Shown here in pieces: positions 62,823 through 64,000 of a stretch of 64,000 nt of DNA. How positions within the stretch are numbered: the first letter of the stretch is position 1; each line of letters starts with the position of its first letter. This DNA comes from Burkholderiales bacterium (lineage in GTDB: Bacteria > Pseudomonadota > Gammaproteobacteria > Burkholderiales > WYBJ01), in assembly GCA_022841915.1 (NCBI GenBank), contig JALHQN010000002.1:186001-250000 (forward strand), given 5' to 3'. Under the pieces are notes generated by a model, which was not told the DNA's origin, searched no databases, and was given only the letters and a program-made list of their open reading frames with translations. Position numbers and translations under genes: made by a program.

Positions 62823-64000
62823 ATGCCTCGTCGTACAAAAATCGTTGCAACTCTCGGCCCGGCGTCTACCGATCAGGCGACCTTGGCTCGCATGATCGAG
62901 GCCGGCCTCGACGTTGTTCGCCTCAATTTCTCCCACGGCACCGCCCGCGAGCACGAGGCACGCGTGGAAATGGTTCGCGCGCTGGCGCGCAAGGCCGGAC
63001 GCGCGATCGGCGTCCTGGTCGATCTGCAGGGCCCGAAGATTCGCATCGGGCGCTTCGAGAACGACCGCATCGTGCTGGTTCCCGGCGCGAAGTTCACGCT
63101 CGACGCCGAGTGCAAGCTCGGCAATCAAACGTGTGTCGGCCTCGACTATCCCAACTTGCCGCAGGATGTGCGCCCCGGCGACACGCTGCTGCTCGATGAC
63201 GGCGCCATCGTGCTGCACGTCCACGATGTCAAGGGCTCGAAGATCTTCACCATGGTCGAGGAAGGCGGCGAGCTCTCGAACAACAAGGGCATCAATCGCA
63301 AGGGCGGCGGACTGACCGCGCCCGCGCTCACCGAGAAGGACATGGAAGACATCCAGACGGCAGCCCGGCTGAAAGCCGACTTCCTCGGGATCTCGTTTCC
63401 CCGCTCGGGCGCAGATATCGAGTGGGCGCGCGATTTGCTGGTCAAGGCGGGCGGGCGCGCCTTGCTCGTCGCCAAGATCGAGCGTGCCGAAGCCATCACG
63501 GCGCTCGAGGACATCATCATCGCCTCGGACGCGATCATGGTGGCTCGGGGTGACCTCGCGGTCGAGGTCGGCGATGCGGCTGTGCCGGCCTTGCAGAAGC
63601 GCATGATCCGCATGAGCCGGGAGCACAACAAGCTCGTCATCACGGCCACGCAGATGATGGAATCGATGGTGAACAATCCGAGCCCGACCCGGGCCGAGGT
63701 CTCCGATGTGGCCAACGCCGTGCTGGACGGCACCGATGCCGTGATGCTCTCCGCCGAGACGGCGCGCGGCAAGTATCCGGTGCAGACGATACGCGCGATG
63801 GCGCGGGTCTGCGAGGCTGCCGAGAGCGACGACTTCTTCACGGCCGACCGGCTTCGGGTGAATCCGCCCCAGAACGTGGAGGAGGCGATCGGTCGGGCCA
63901 CGATGTTCACGGCGAACTCCCTGAACGTGAAAGCCGTCGCTGCGATGACCCAGAGCGGCAAGACCGTGCAGTACATGTCCAGGTTGGCGGGCACCGTGCC
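62823..64000 (+). CDS. pyk: Pyruvate kinase (3' end outside window)
   Basis: Converts phosphoenolpyruvate and ADP to pyruvate and ATP. The first 392 codons are visible and open to the last base. The N-terminus RRTKIVATLGPAS and the segments VVRLNFSHGTAREHE, DLQGPKIRIGRFE, the catalytic-Lys region LVAKIERAEA, the metal ligands in VARGDLAVEVG and TATQMMESM are all typical, and DGTDAVMLSAETARGKYP precedes the C-terminal domain, which is cut off. It is the last gene of the tkt-gapA-pgk-pyk string. Confidence 0.97.
   Translation, partial: MPRRTKIVATLGPASTDQATLARMIEAGLDVVRLNFSHGTAREHEARVEMVRALARKAGRAIGVLVDLQGPKIRIGRFENDRIVLVPGAKFTLDAECKLGNQTCVGLDYPNLPQDVRPGDTLLLDDGAIVLHVHDVKGSKIFTMVEEGGELSNNKGINRKGGGLTAPALTEKDMEDIQTAARLKADFLGISFPRSGADIEWARDLLVKAGGRALLVAKIERAEAITALEDIIIASDAIMVARGDLAVEVGDAAVPALQKRMIRMSREHNKLVITATQMMESMVNNPSPTRAEVSDVANAVLDGTDAVMLSAETARGKYPVQTIRAMARVCEAAESDDFFTADRLRVNPPQNVEEAIGRATMFTANSLNVKAVAAMTQSGKTVQYMSRLAGTV

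Overview
The window reads as the replication-origin neighbourhood of a moderately GC-rich betaproteobacterial chromosome. The gene strings point that way: pilQ-aroK-aroB-dgt-gltBD-hemE-priA, rpmH-rnpA-yidD-yidC-mnmE-mnmG-rsmG-parAB-atpIBEFHAGDC, dnaA-dnaN-gyrB, and lysM/def-fmt-rsmB-DUF4390-ntrYX are arranged as is common in that class. I cannot name order or genus. Coding density is very high and nearly everything is core genome. I saw no rRNA, tRNA, CRISPR array, insertion sequence, prophage or plasmid-like block.

Layout. 1-19.0 kb (plus strand): the end of pilQ (cut by the window start), the shikimate genes aroK-aroB, a dGTPase-like HD protein, glutamate synthase gltB-gltD, hemE, an AT-rich 320-base gap carrying two DnaA-box-like 9-mers, priA, argS, a SPOR-domain membrane protein and two tandem DsbA-family oxidoreductases. 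19.0-39.0 kb (minus strand): glmS, glmU, glpD, then reading away from the origin rpmH-rnpA-yidD-yidC-mnmE-(parS)-mnmG-rsmG-parA-parB-atpIBEFHAGDC, closed by a clear intrinsic terminator. 39.0-44.8 kb (plus): dnaA, dnaN, gyrB and a small SET-domain protein. 44.8-49.7 kb (minus): a LysM secreted protein, dprA and a topoisomerase III. 49.8-56.9 kb (plus): def, fmt, rsmB, a DUF4390 protein and an NtrY/NtrX-type two-component pair. 57.0-64.0 kb: fba (minus), then tkt, gapA, pgk and pyk (plus; pyk is cut by the window end), a central carbon cluster.

Replication and segregation. Gene direction diverges at rpmH/dnaA. The rpmH-dnaA gap has a consensus DnaA box inside an inverted repeat next to a dnaA -10-like site. 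The dnaA-dnaN gap has a second consensus box and, just before dnaN, a run of CTA triplets with the polarity of a DnaA-trio element. One exact 16-bp parS palindrome lies in the mnmG leader just downstream of a promoter candidate, and parA/parB are in the same operon, so ParB could feed back on its own transcription. The second DnaA-box gap, between hemE and priA, is about 27 kb away.

I found no clearly new multi-gene system. The points most worth checking are the origin architecture, the parS/mnmG promoter arrangement, an NtrX-type regulator whose AAA+ domain has lost the key ATPase and sigma54-contact motifs, the hemE-priA DnaA-box island, glpD sitting inside the usual atpC-glmU-glmS string, and the missing smg gene between dprA and topB. 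Promoter and hairpin calls were made by eye.
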